Of a DNA stretch of 64,000 bases, positions 18,025 to 28,600 are shown one piece after another. The notes beneath the pieces were generated by a model. The model made no database searches. It worked only from the letters and a program-made list of their open reading frames with translations, and had not been told where the DNA came from. Positions within the stretch are counted from its first letter, which is position 1. Each line of letters begins with the position of its first letter. The translations under genes were made by a program, and so were the position numbers. Source of the stretch: Mesostigma viride (lineage: Eukaryota; Streptophyta; Mesostigmatophyceae; Mesostigmatales; Mesostigmataceae); assembly GCA_009746045.1 (NCBI GenBank), contig RPFO01000188.1:2071874-2135873 (forward strand). The letters run 5' to 3'.

Positions 18025-18826
18025 AGGCTATAGCTGGTACATGGCATCTCGGCAGAGAGTAACTCCCTGCGTGGGCAAAGCATGACTCAGAAATTGCTAC
18101 AGCTATGGCAAGGGCTGGGGTGGGCCCATCACGTAGGCAGACATGGCCACGTCACTAAGCTTTCTAGTCTACACTACTGCTATATATTCCCTGGCCCGCA
18201 AGCTGGACGGCGCGGTCACCAGCATGCTGCGTTCCATTTTCAGAGTAGGATATGCTGCTCATGTCCGCAATGAGGACCTGTACCAGGGCATGCCCTATAT
18301 CACCAGCACAATTAAGCAACGCCGCCTGCAGCTAGTCGGGCACCTAGCTCGCACCAACCAGGTAGACACCTCACGTGGCCCCCCCGCAGGACTGCGACCA
18401 GCCCAGCCTGGCCGGCACCTCCTGACGTGGGCTGGGCCCAGTGATGTTAGACGCCGCAAGGCCCGCACCTTCAAAGAACAGCTAGTAGAGGACATGGGGG
18501 GCCTAGGCCTCTCCGTGATTTGGAAGAAGATGATGGACAAGGCCAAGTGGGCCCAGGTCATAGAGGACAATGAGCCCCCCCCAGTGGGGAAGCGCCCGCG
18601 TGTGCAATCCCGCGGGAGGCACGCTAGATAGCTCCCCCTAGGACAGCGTGCGGCTGCCTAGATAGATGTTGTAGTTAGAATGTTGTTAGATAGATGTAGT
18701 ATGTAGCCAATGTAGATAGATTAGACCGGTAGGAATGTTTGCACCCATCCATCCATCCATCGGGGTTAATGCTCCGTGACTCCCCAACGGGAGCACGAGT
18801 CTAATTAATTAATTAATTAATTAATA
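18025..18826 (+). mobile_element. LINE-C 3' fragment with hairpin and TTAA tail
   Basis: A second LINE type: ORF2 C-terminus, short 3' UTR, hairpin (TGCTCC 18770-18775 with GGAGCA 18790-18795) and a (TTAA)n tail at about 18802-18826. The same hairpin-plus-tail layout recurs at 48950-48986 and 53110-53233. Confidence 0.8.
18143..18631 (+). pseudogene. LINE-C ORF2 C-terminal fragment
   Basis: Encodes LDGAVTSMLRSIFRVGYAAH, NEDLYQGMPYITSTIKQRRL and QLVGHLARTNQ, the region C-terminal to the reverse transcriptase in many LINE ORF2s (the '..MLR...G......NEDLY...P..S..I..RRL...GH..R' pattern). The catalytic RT part is missing. The C-terminal GLSVIWKKMMDKAKWAQVIE is homologous to the fragment at 48685-48894. 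Confidence 0.75.
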
Positions 18827-18874
18827 TATTCCCTAGGCTGGGGTGGCTGGGGTGGCTGGGGCGGCAGGGGTCGC

Positions 18875-19264
18875 CTACCAGGGCTTGTGGGCGACGTAGA
18901 TGTCCGCCCCCCTCCAGTATACCGGCTTCCCCCCTGCGCTCTGCCGGAGCTGGAGGTAGGTCGGCCATAGCTCCCGTCGCCGTTGTTGCTGCGTCAAGGT
19001 CAAGTCGTCGTCCAGGGTGTAGGAGGTCCCCCCAAGCCGCTTGCGACGCTTGAGGAACTCCATCTTATCCGCCATGGTGTCAAAGGTGAGGAGCAAGGGG
19101 GGGGGGGGGCGGCCTTACCCTGCGAGCGGGGAAGGCGGGTCACCGGCCCCCCGCGGCTTGCCCTTACCAGTGAGAGCCATGGGGACAAGGATTTTGTTCT
19201 CAAACGCAGGGCAAGGGTCTCGGAGGTCTCGTCCTGCAGCTGGTCGAAGTGCTTGACTATGACG
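18875..19264 (-). pseudogene. LINE ORF1 (L1-type) C-terminal fragment, part a
   Basis: Minus-strand frames encode ADKMEFLKRRKRLGGTSYTL, DDDLTLTQQQRRRELWPTYL and a final WRGADIYVAHKPW, the pattern of the L1 ORF1 C-terminal domain (DLT..QQ.RR.L.P). Upstream NVIVKHFDQLQDETSETLAL matches 59265-59320. It is split by a TTAA transposon; part b continues at 21010. Frameshifts are present. Confidence 0.7.
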
Positions 19265-19268
19265 TTAA
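19265..19268. repeat. TTAA target duplication, left side of TTAA-1 copy 1
   Basis: TTAA here and at 21006-21009 flank the element; the uninterrupted LINE at 59262 shows the split site. Confidence 0.8.
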
Positions 19269-21005
19269 CCCGTGTTTTTTTACAACGCGATACATCGCGT
19301 TGTAGGGTTAGAACGCGATGTATCGCGTTGTAATCTGACACGTGGCAAACCTATTAAACATGCGATTTTTGGTCTGAAACTTTCAAGATAGGTCAGAAAC
19401 ATCTCATAGAATTCAAGAAAAAATCCTGGTATTTTTGGTATTTTTTTTGTGACAGCTGCAAACAAATATGTACCACTGAAATCAGGCATTTTCGCGGGAC
19501 GAAGGTGAAGACGACGGCGATGGCGGCAGGTAGATCTCGCCAGTTTTCGCGCGAATTTCAGTGGCTGTTGGGTAGCACGACCATGATGATGCGTTCAAAG
19601 GTTGATAATTAGGTTTCTACGAGTTTGTTGAGGTACTGGGGCAAAGGAAACGTAGTTTTTTCCAGTTTCTCACCCAACTTTCATGCGGAAACCCTGGAAA
19701 CCGGCATACATATTATTACGTCAAGACTCGGGTCTGCTGCGGCACCATGCTTGGTATTTCCATGGTGTTTCGACTTCTTAACACATGTTTATTCATTCCG
19801 AACGCCCGGACTCTCGGCTAAACCGAGATTTGTGCAGACTTTTATTGGGTAGCTCCGGGCATGATGGTGCCTGCAAATAGCGTAAGGCGTGACCGTGGCT
19901 ATTGCTACGGTATGCTGTATTTTCCTGGAAATGGCCTCTGCCACCGGCTCAATAGTGCTTGCAGGCGTAAGTATATCGTGTTTCTACCTAGTTTCTGCCA
20001 GTTTTCCACTTATTTCTACCGACCTCTGCCCAGCCTCTCTAAGACCGCCATCCTACTCGACGTTGCTTGCATGTCAGCCATAGCAGGTTGCAGTTGTGCA
20101 GTATTTAGGTGCTGTATACGTCGTCAAGCCGTGCATATATCGTGAGGATTGGATGTTGATGGTTTATACTGCGTTGATTGTGCAAGAAGATCAGCTGGGT
20201 GCCCATAATCATGGTGTATAATCATGTGTTGTTAGCATCTTGCCACCATTTGCTAGCATGCATTCCAGCGTCATCTTTGCCTGCATGTAAGCTCATGGAT
20301 CACTCAACCTATCCAAGCCTTGCATTACACGTGCCTCTTTCTTTCAGTATTGCACACGTTATGGAATGAAAACCCAACACCTCCATTCCCACGAGGCATG
20401 TGCTCAACACGTTGTGAGAGTGGATGATGCTTTGGCTATGGCTGCATGATTCAGTCATATTAGGTCATCCAGTCATGATGTTTGATGCATGTTTGATGCT
20501 GTATAACTTATACAGCGCCTATGTTCAACGTTTTGACCCTCCAAGCTCACTATGGCCCCGTTTATGGGGCTCGGGTCGTTGCGTAATGTTGTCAAGGGCT
20601 CTCATGTTTCCCAATGCGTTGTACTGCGTTGTAATTGAGATGCTAATGAAAAATAGCTCCAGTGGCCCAATGGGCCTGAGTTTTGTTTCACAGAGCCTGC
20701 ATATGTTGCCCATAGCTCGTGCAAGAAGCCAGATTTTTTTCATGAACCATTTGTGAATAAGCGCATGACTTGTGACCTAGGGTCAAGAAATTGCGGTCAT
20801 GGTCAGACCCCCCTGTATTCAAACCAGTGTATCTCTCTAATGAATAAGCAGTTTGTAGGTCTGAGTAGCTCAAAAAATCCTTTGATTTATGGGCTTTCAG
20901 GAAAGTATATACATGACCATGAAAAAAAATTTTCCTTAGGTGCTATACGCGTTCTAAAAAAAGCTTACAACGCGATATATCGCGTTCTAATTAAAAAAAC
21001 ACGGG
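19269..21005 (+). mobile_element. TTAA-1 DNA transposon copy 1 (piggyBac-like, non-autonomous)
   Basis: 1,737 bp, bounded by CCCGTGTTTTTTT and its reverse complement, flanked by TTAA. Just inside each end is a palindrome AACGCGATACATCGCGTT or AACGCGATATATCGCGTT. A TTAA duplication with CCC-starting ends is the piggyBac hallmark. No transposase ORF: the longest frames (60-110 codons) show no motif. A 1,704-bp inverted copy lies at 45265-46968. Confidence 0.75.
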
Positions 21006-21009
21006 TTAA

Positions 21010-21200
21010 GGCTGCGCTTGTCGAGCTCTGCCTCCTCGCGGAGGTCCAGCGTCTGCTGCTTAAGCTGGGCGGCGATGGCGGAGGTGGTGGTGGTGGTGTG
21101 GTTCATATCAGCATGGCTGCCCAGGTCTGCGTGGGAGGGGCATCGCCGGCAGGGCCAGCAGGGGCTGGCCGGGCGGCGATGTCCTTCACCGCCTGATCAC
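21010..21200 (-). pseudogene. LINE ORF1 fragment, part b
   Basis: Continues the ORF1 relic across the transposon: minus-strand KDIAARPAPAGPAGDAPPTQ and TWAAMLI match KPAPAGPAGDA and the following region at 59100-59180 on the plus strand. The join is at the TTAA site. Confidence 0.65.
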
Positions 21201-21261
21201 TTAATATGGTTGGGGCATGATGCAGACGATATTTGTAACTTTCGTGTAATGAGATTATCAC

Positions 21262-21769
21262 AATAGGTGCTGAAGCTAAGGTCCATTGGAGTGCCTTCCT
21301 ACCAGAGAAACAAGTTTATTACATTAAGTGTGTGCAGGCTTTAACAGTTGAGCCTAGCCACACCCTCAAAATCATTGTACAAGTCATTGTCAAGTTAGGC
21401 CAGTTCACCATGCTGGGGCCCAGCACATGCCCCCTTGGTCCAATCTTGTCCCCCAGCAGCGAGGGTGGGTGGGTGGGAGCTGCAAAAAGGCCTCCCTACG
21501 TTCACCACACCACTCTAAGTACGGTGTGAAAATGGAAAACAAAGCACATGTCTCAAGGCGCCGCGCCCCCCTCAATCAAGGGCGGGCACGGTTGCCAGTA
21601 GGCACTAGTACCGGCGCACCGCCGGTCCCTTTTCTCTCTCTAGTCCTAAGTAACAACAAGCACCTAACATGGTGTAGGTGACGTACGGTAGAGCTACGCT
21701 ACAGGCGGCAGATCGGCCCCCTTTGAGCCCGCCGCAACATAACTATAAAATGAGCAGATAGCTCAGAAA
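21262..21769. repeat. Repeat U, internally deleted copy
   Basis: Consists of block B (21262-21453) and block A (21478-21769) separated by a 24-bp gggtgggtggg-type junction. The same blocks form the ends of the 1.8-kb copy directly downstream, so this looks like a head-to-tail duplicate that lost its middle. Confidence 0.7.
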
Positions 21770-23586
21770 ATAGGTGCTGAAGCTAAGGTCCATTGGAGTG
21801 CCTTCCTACCAGAGAAACAAGTTTATTACAATAAGTGTGTGCAGGCTTTAACAGTTGAGCCTAGCCACACCCTCAAAATCATTGTACAAGTCATTGTCAA
21901 GTTAGGCCAGTTCACCATGCTGGGGCCCAGCACATGCCCCCTTGGTCCAATCTTGTCCCACATCACCATCTCTGGCCACCCAGGCCGTTTCCAGCCCTGG
22001 TGGTAGGAACGCAACCACTTGGAATGCTGGGCTCTTGTTGGCATGATGATGCCCCCCTTCCCGCCCCCGTGTGGCCGCTACGGTCTCCCGGCGGACGCAG
22101 GGCGGAGCCACATGCGTTCCCCTTCCTAGAGGGGCGCATCCCAGTGCTGCCGCTTTAGGACTTATGCCACCTGGGAACGTCTCCAGCTCACCCAACCACC
22201 ATCACCAGCCCACCGGCAAAGCCGCTGGGATTTCCCGAGGGTAGAGCCACTGCCACTGGCTCCATTACCCCCCATCGTGGTGATAATGATGGCTGCGGAC
22301 CTCCTAGCGCCAAGGCTCACCATCGCCATGGTGTCACGAGCCTTGGCGCAGCCGCAGCCGAGTGGAGCTTTATTATGGTATATAATGCATTTTCTTAAAA
22401 CAAAGCCGGACCGCACTGCCGGGTTCCACACGCACCCCCCCTCGTGGGGGCGCGTGAAAACGGCAAAGGCAAAGCGGAGCCCGCCGCCTTTGGGCGGGCG
22501 TAGCGGAGCCTTTGCCGTTTTCACGCGCCCCCCGCGAGGGGAAAATTTTTTTCCAGGCTTGCCAGGCGCTGTAGAATTTCTTAACCAGATTTTTTGTAAG
22601 TGCGCATGAATACCCACGGTTTTCCGCAGCTTCCCACCTCTCCCTTATCGCCAAGGGCAGAAGGGGCCTGCTCGCCGGAGCGCCGAGAGGGTACAGAGTG
22701 CCTGCCGACCCCCATGCCGACAGGACCCCCCCCGACCCACGGCAGCCGCTGCCTTTGCTGAAAAACTGGGCAATTATGAATAGCGCGCTCCTCCCACCAA
22801 GATTCGCTCCAGCCCCGCATCCTCCCCGAAACTCCCGTCTGGCCACAGGCCGAAAGATCGGGTCCGCTGTCAGGCTCCTGGTAGTTATGGGCTACCCTGG
22901 CACCCCACGCTAGCCATCTCCACGTTTAAGGCAGATTCGCCTCCACCTGTGATTCTTTCCACCGTAGCCGCTGGCCCTGGCCTGTATGGCTCCTTCCCTG
23001 ACGTTGTCCGACTAAAAACGCAGCTTCCCCAGTGTCAGGAAGCTGCTTGCCGCACCCAGGGGTAGAGGGGAATCGTCAGTGGGCCCAGCGCCGGAAATCA
23101 CACCCTTTTACTCAAATCGTAGAGCCCCCCACCCAACAACCATTACCGTGGCCTGTAACGGTAGGTGGCGATCATAAAGACTTTTATTCCAGGCCTCTCC
23201 ACGCCCGGAGAGGCCGATAGCATCGTCTTACATTCAGCGCAGCCGCCATAGCGGCCAGCCGACCTTGCCAGCAAATGCTGGGATCAAGTTGCGAAGCTGC
23301 AAAAAGGCCTCCCTACGTTCACCACACCACTCTAAGTACGGTGTGAAAATGGAAAACAAAGCACATGTCTCAAGGCGCCGCGCCCCCCTCAATCAAGGGC
23401 GGGCACGGTTGCCAGTAGGCACTAGTACCGGCGCACCGCCGGTCCCTTTTCTCTCTCTAGTCCTAAGTAACAACAAGCACCTAACATGGTGTAGGTGACG
23501 TACGGTAGAGCTACGCTACAGGCGGCAGATCGGCCCCCTTTGAGCCCGCCGCAACATAACTATAAAATGAGCAAATAGCTCAGAAA
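21769..23586. repeat. Repeat U, full copy (1.8 kb)
   Basis: Block B (21769-21959), a 1.3-kb middle, then block A (23295-23586), which matches 21478-21769 at all but about one base. Many overlapping frames exist on both strands, but none resembles a known protein. Block A ends near a TATAAAA. I considered LTRs (TGCAAAAAGG ... GCTCA) but found no target duplication. Confidence 0.6.
22438..22541. repeat. Long GC-rich hairpin inside repeat U
   Basis: A 24-bp arm (22447-22470, GGGGCGCGTGAAAACGGCAA...) is perfectly complementary to 22508-22531; CCCCTCG/CGAGGGG extends it outward, and GCCCGCC/GGCGGGC forms an inner stem. Confidence 0.8.
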
Positions 23587-24769
23587 GTACTCCATGGCAT
23601 GCCAATGCGCATGACACGCAAGTACTTACTTTGCGCCCGTTGCCATCGCACATCGATTCCGGGTGCATGACCAAACTTGGCGCCAAAAGCAAACAGTCCA
23701 TGGCGCATCACGACATAGATATTCTTTTATTCAATCCTTTATTGTTGATATTCAAATCATGGTACACAAATCGACAGACGCCAGGAAAAGATTTTAGCCC
23801 TTGGCACAGTCAAGAGAAACACACCCTGTCTGCCTGTTGCCCGGTTTCCATGCATCATCCCAAACGAAGCTGACAAAGCAAATTTCCCCATCATCACAGC
23901 AATATCACAGCCGCAGTGCCAGTACACCATGCAGTAGATGGTACACAGTTTTTTTTTTCTCTACCTGGCATAGTCATTTCTGTAAATTGTAATTTCAAGT
24001 TTCTGGAGGCTGCACTCAACAATACAAGCCCCTACTAGGCTTGCGGCATCTAGGTTTGGTCTGGGGGTTTTAAAGGCGGGTCTGTTGCTACGGGTCAGAC
24101 ACCTTCCGGCATCCGAAAAGGTACCCAAACGCGGTACCTACCCACAAAGAAACAAATCCACCCCTTTGTTACAAGTTACCCACGCACACACATGCGCGCG
24201 CACACACACACACAGGCACACACACACACCCACACACCGAAAGCCCATGCATTTTTTGAGAAGGCAACCACATTACTTTGTACACATGCAGCTGCACAGC
24301 CTGCTGCTGGCTAACGCGACGCCACCACTACCCTGTTACGACCTTGACAAGCCATAACGCCAACCTCACCCTTCGCCGGCGGCTTAACTAACCTTGGTCC
24401 GTCGTAAGTGCAACCTTTGACCAAACCCTCGTCCTCAGCATCAGCCATGAACCAAAACCCGTGATGACTGTGTCACTCACGTGCGGCCACCAACAGCAGG
24501 AAACCCCTCTGAAAATACATGCTGGAAACTCGAAGGTCAGACCCTCTAAAAGTAAACTCCTGGAACTCAATCAGGACAGATGTGAGCACCGAAGCGAATG
24601 CCTGCGACACTCGCATCCAGCGCCCATATCAGGGTCACAAACTGTTGTGTATAACTATAGTAAAATACACACGCCCATATGGTTGTCAGGAGATGATCCC
24701 GCGGTGCTTGGAAAGCCGTAGTAAAAACCAATCCTGGTCGGGCGCCTTTGCATCAAGGCTTCCCCTTCC
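23587..24769. other. No gene seen; (CA)n microsatellite at about 24186-24239
   Basis: Short frames only. A C/A-rich microsatellite (cacacaca with gcgc interruptions) is the one structure I can name. Confidence 0.5.
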
Positions 24770-24940
24770 ATATTCTGATCAGACACTCCGCAAAGGTGAA
24801 AACCTTTGCGTTCAGTGCCAGGCCGCGGAAAACGCGGAAAACGCGATCTGCAAATGAATCCGACCGGAATCGAACTGGGGACCTCTCGCACCAATTTTGC
24901 TGACTATAGGACGGACGTCTCCGGTTACCATGGCATCGCC
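24770..24940 (-). mobile_element. 171-bp tRNA-derived SINE, copy 2
   Basis: Reverse complement of 17848-18018 with no difference seen. It lies directly downstream of the Kazal gene's likely poly(A) signal, so it may now form or follow that gene's 3' end. Confidence 0.7.
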
Positions 24941-24943
24941 AAC

Positions 24944-24948
24944 TTACA
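24944..24948 (-). terminator. Candidate TGTAA polyadenylation signal of Kazal gene
   Basis: TGTAA on the minus strand, about 240 bp after the stop codon at 25187. TGTAA is the usual signal in chlorophycean algae; the same motif occurs in the LINE-A tails. Confidence 0.45.
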
Positions 24949-25186
24949 CCTACAGTCATCCGCAAAAGTTCTCCTGTCCGGGGAGTGATGCAAGCCTTTC
25001 GGATTTGGTACTAGATAAATCACTCGAGATCTGTGTGTAGGAGTACTACACACGTGTCTGCACCTTCCATATATTTGAGATCGAGGAGGCCTACACCCCT
25101 GTAGGTAGATAGAGCGAGCCAGCAGACGCAGTGACTCATCAATTCGTCATTGACCACTCCCTCTTGTCAGTGACTCCTCCCATCGT

Positions 25187-25646
25187 CTACGTCGGGCAAT
25201 GGCCAGAGCTACGGATGCGCTTGCCCGCCTGGAAGGCAAAGCAGAGACTGTTATATGTCACGCCGTCGCACGTGCACACCTTGCTGGAGCTCGTGGTCGG
25301 ACACATGGCCATGGGGACGAGACACTTCGCGAATCCGGTACATCCTATGCCTGAGCACACGAGCCCGGTCTGGCAGTCGGCGGCCGTGGTGCAGTTCCCG
25401 CCCGCAGGGGCGAGGGTGACAGACTCGCCGTTGTTGTCACCAGGCACGGGACAGCTGGCGTCGTCGGCCACCGATTGGCCCGCGGCCAGCACGCCGCACC
25501 GGCGGCTGTAGCTGGTCCCGTTGCAGGCACACCACATCTCCGGGAGGGTGTCAGCGGCGGAGGGGCAGGGGGGGGGGATGGCCGCGCAGCGCCCCTCGGC
25601 GGAACAGAGGAAGTCGGGCTTGAGGCAGAAGAAGCCGCGACCGATC
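25187..25646 (-). CDS. Kazal gene exon 22 (Kazal 21, 22, stop)
   Basis: [40 protein letters not shown]; ends SSGHCPT-stop (TAG, 25189-25187). Confidence 0.88.
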
Positions 25647-28600
25647 CTGTGGGGGGCGGGGGAGGGGAAACCGTTCAGTAAAGCAGGTGGAGCAGATCGT
25701 GAACAATGAAGCAAACAAAGACACGGGCTTGCCATTAGCAGAGGAAGCCACGGCCAATCCTGGGGTGGATTAATAGATAAATAAAGAAGAAAATTCAGCA
25801 AAGAAACACACTTTAAAAAACAAATTTAAAAAATGGGGGTGGGATCACCAGAAGAAGCAGTCGCCGATCGTGCGGGGGATGCATAGCTAGGGAAGCATGC
25901 GGATAGCGATAGAGAATAGCTGTGACTGATAGACAGAACAGATGCGTGGCTGTGGGGCTGCTGGCGGGGTCACACGGTGTAATTGACAGGTGGCATAAGC
26001 AGAGAGAGTGGACAGGTGCACAGAAGGTACACTAGTGCAGCTGACGCCACCTGACAAGCTGCTGATGCCACCCAAGACAACGGGCCACTCACTCTGTCTC
26101 GCAAATCGTGTTGCTGGCGCATGGCTTGCACGGCCCCCTGTACGCGGGGTTGAACCCTCGCGCCAGGTGGCACGCGCTGATCGTCTCCCCGCTGCACGTG
26201 CACACCTCGTCGCCCTCTGTCGGCTCGCACGTGGACCCCTGCCGGCGCGCGCACACGCCCTGCGAGTAGCAGCCCCTCTTCTGGCAGTAGTAGCTGCTCA
26301 CATCCCCGCAGTCCTGGTCTACATTGCAGCCGAGCGTGACGTTGCAAGTGCCCTTGTTGAGGACGTTCACACCGCGGGACCAGGCGTCGCAGTAGCTGTT
26401 GTACTGTACCCCGTCACAGCCGCAGTGGGGGTCGGGGAGTAGCGTCTGCGGGCACGTGGTGGAGAGCGGGGGCGGTGTGCAGATGCCAGTCACTGCTGGG
26501 TCGCACGGCGTCGCGCCACCCTTCTTGCAGAAGAGCCGCATGGGGATGTAGTTGGGGTCTGTCGAGGGCAGCTGGCAGTTGGAGTTGGACGCGCAGATGC
26601 GGCAGGTGCCGTTGTAGGCGATGTTGGCACCCGCCTGGTGTGCCATGCAGGGGTTGGAGTACTGGACACCCTCACAGGAGCACACAGGCGCTTCCAGCAT
26701 GATGCAGGCCTCGGGGCGTGGGCTGTGGGGGTGGGGGGAGGGTGGAAGGAAGAAGAGAGGGCAAGCATGGAGGGGCAAGTAAGAGCGCAGCTGGGGGCAA
26801 GGGCAAGGGTAAGGGCAAAGGGGCAAGGGTAAGGGCAAAGAATGGGAGCAAGAGTGGAGGGCACGGGGCGGGGGCTGGGGTGGTAGTTAGGACGGGGGCA
26901 AGGATGCGGGTAAGGCTTGGGGTCTTAGATGGGCAGAAGGGGGGGGGATGGGAGCCACAGGGCAAGGACCAGTTGTGCTTCTGGCACAGGTGGGCTAGGG
27001 GAGTCGGAAAATTTTACACCAAGGAGATTGGCTGGCATACGGTGCACCTGTCCCTGGCGAGGAAGCCAGCAGGAATCATGGTGCATGCTAACCCACCCCT
27101 ACCCCACATATGGAAAACGGGCGGGCCTGAGCGGTACAGGTGCGCGATGCACGCCAGCGTAGGATGGTGGATTCATGCAAAGCTTTGATGCGTGACATGA
27201 CATGACCCGACCCGCCCCGACCCGACCCGAGCCACCCCCATGAGAGACTCACGTGCATGTGCCCGAACCGTAGCACCCCTCGCGCTTGGCGCAGAACGAG
27301 GTCGAGTTGCAGTCTGCGTTGGAGTTGCACGCGGTGATCACCGGGATGCTGTTGCACGCGCCCTGCGACTTGACGACGACGCCCGCGGCGGCAGCGAGGC
27401 ACGCGGACCGATACGTGACGCCGTCGCAGCCGCACACGAGCGTGCTGGCGTCGACCGTGGTCCCGTTGAGGCAGGAGGCGATGGTGGGCGTGGGGTAGCA
27501 GATGCCCACAGGGTTGGACGGGGTGTCGGCGCGGCTGGAGCAGTTGGGGCGGCGGCAGAAGTGCCCGGAGAGGCCCCCGGCGGCACAGTCGGCATTGGTG
27601 TTGCAGGGGAGGCGGGCAGGGGGGGGCGGTGGCGGTGCGCACTCGCCGCGCGAGGCGATCGCGGCGCCCGCACGGTCGGCCTCGCAACTGGCGAACGCGA
27701 CGTGGGGGAGAAACACCGACCCAAGTACAAGAGGAAACAACGAAAATGGGGGGGGGGGGGACAAGGAGAACATGGAAAAAATGATGACGAAAATCAGGAG
27801 GAAACATCAAGAGGAAGCGTGTACGGAAGATAAGAGGAAGAAAACAAGGAAGAAAACGCGGGAAATAAAGGAAGGGAAAAAAAAGGAAACAAAAATAATT
27901 AAGGGGGGGACACTAGACAAGAAGCATGCCCTTATTGAAGGATGCGAACCCAGGCCGCACAATGGCTGGCAAACGTCACGTCCTTGCATACACAAAAGAC
28001 TCAAGCCCAGGTGGCAGCCACGCCATAGCAGTCCTCACAGACAATAAACACATCCGACCCTTCAAGCCACATACTGGCTGCTGAACGTCACATCCTTAAA
28101 GATAGTAGCACACACAAACAATGCGTCACCCCAAGCCGGTGGGTCAGTACCCGCCACGTACCGGCTGGCGTACGTCACGTTGTCGCACGAGCAGACGGAC
28201 AATCCGGCCTGGCAGTCGCTCACGGTGACGCACTCGCGCGTCTGGTTGGCGCCGCACCCGCGGCGCGCGCACACCTGGCCCAGTCCGCAGTCGGAATCGG
28301 CTGAGCAGCCGCCGCACACGCCCTCGTTGCGAACGCTCTCTCCCGCGGCGTGCACGCCACACCTGCAGGGGGGGAGAAGGGTGGGTGGATGGGTGGGTGG
28401 GAGTGGAAAGGGCGAGGGGGAGGGTGGAGGGGGAAGAGGGAAAGGGAGAGGGGCGGGAGCGGAAAGGCATGGGAACAAAAGGAGGGACTGGCGTTAACCC
28501 TTTGGGAACAGCGGGGCACCGATCGGCATGTCTGTTATGGAGTTAAGGGCCTCTGAAAGTTTCATGCATGGTGGTAAATCACCGATCGCATGTAAAAGAA

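Noticed and set aside
19625-19852. Conserved small protein of TTAA-1 (also 46398-46610)
   Set aside because: Similarity between copies is at DNA level across the whole element; the frame carries an indel between copies and no motif.
21481-23583. LTR pair of a small TRIM element (TGCAAAAAGG...GCTCA)
   Set aside because: No target duplication, no primer binding site after the first copy, and block B repeats explain the layout better as a tandem duplication with internal deletion.
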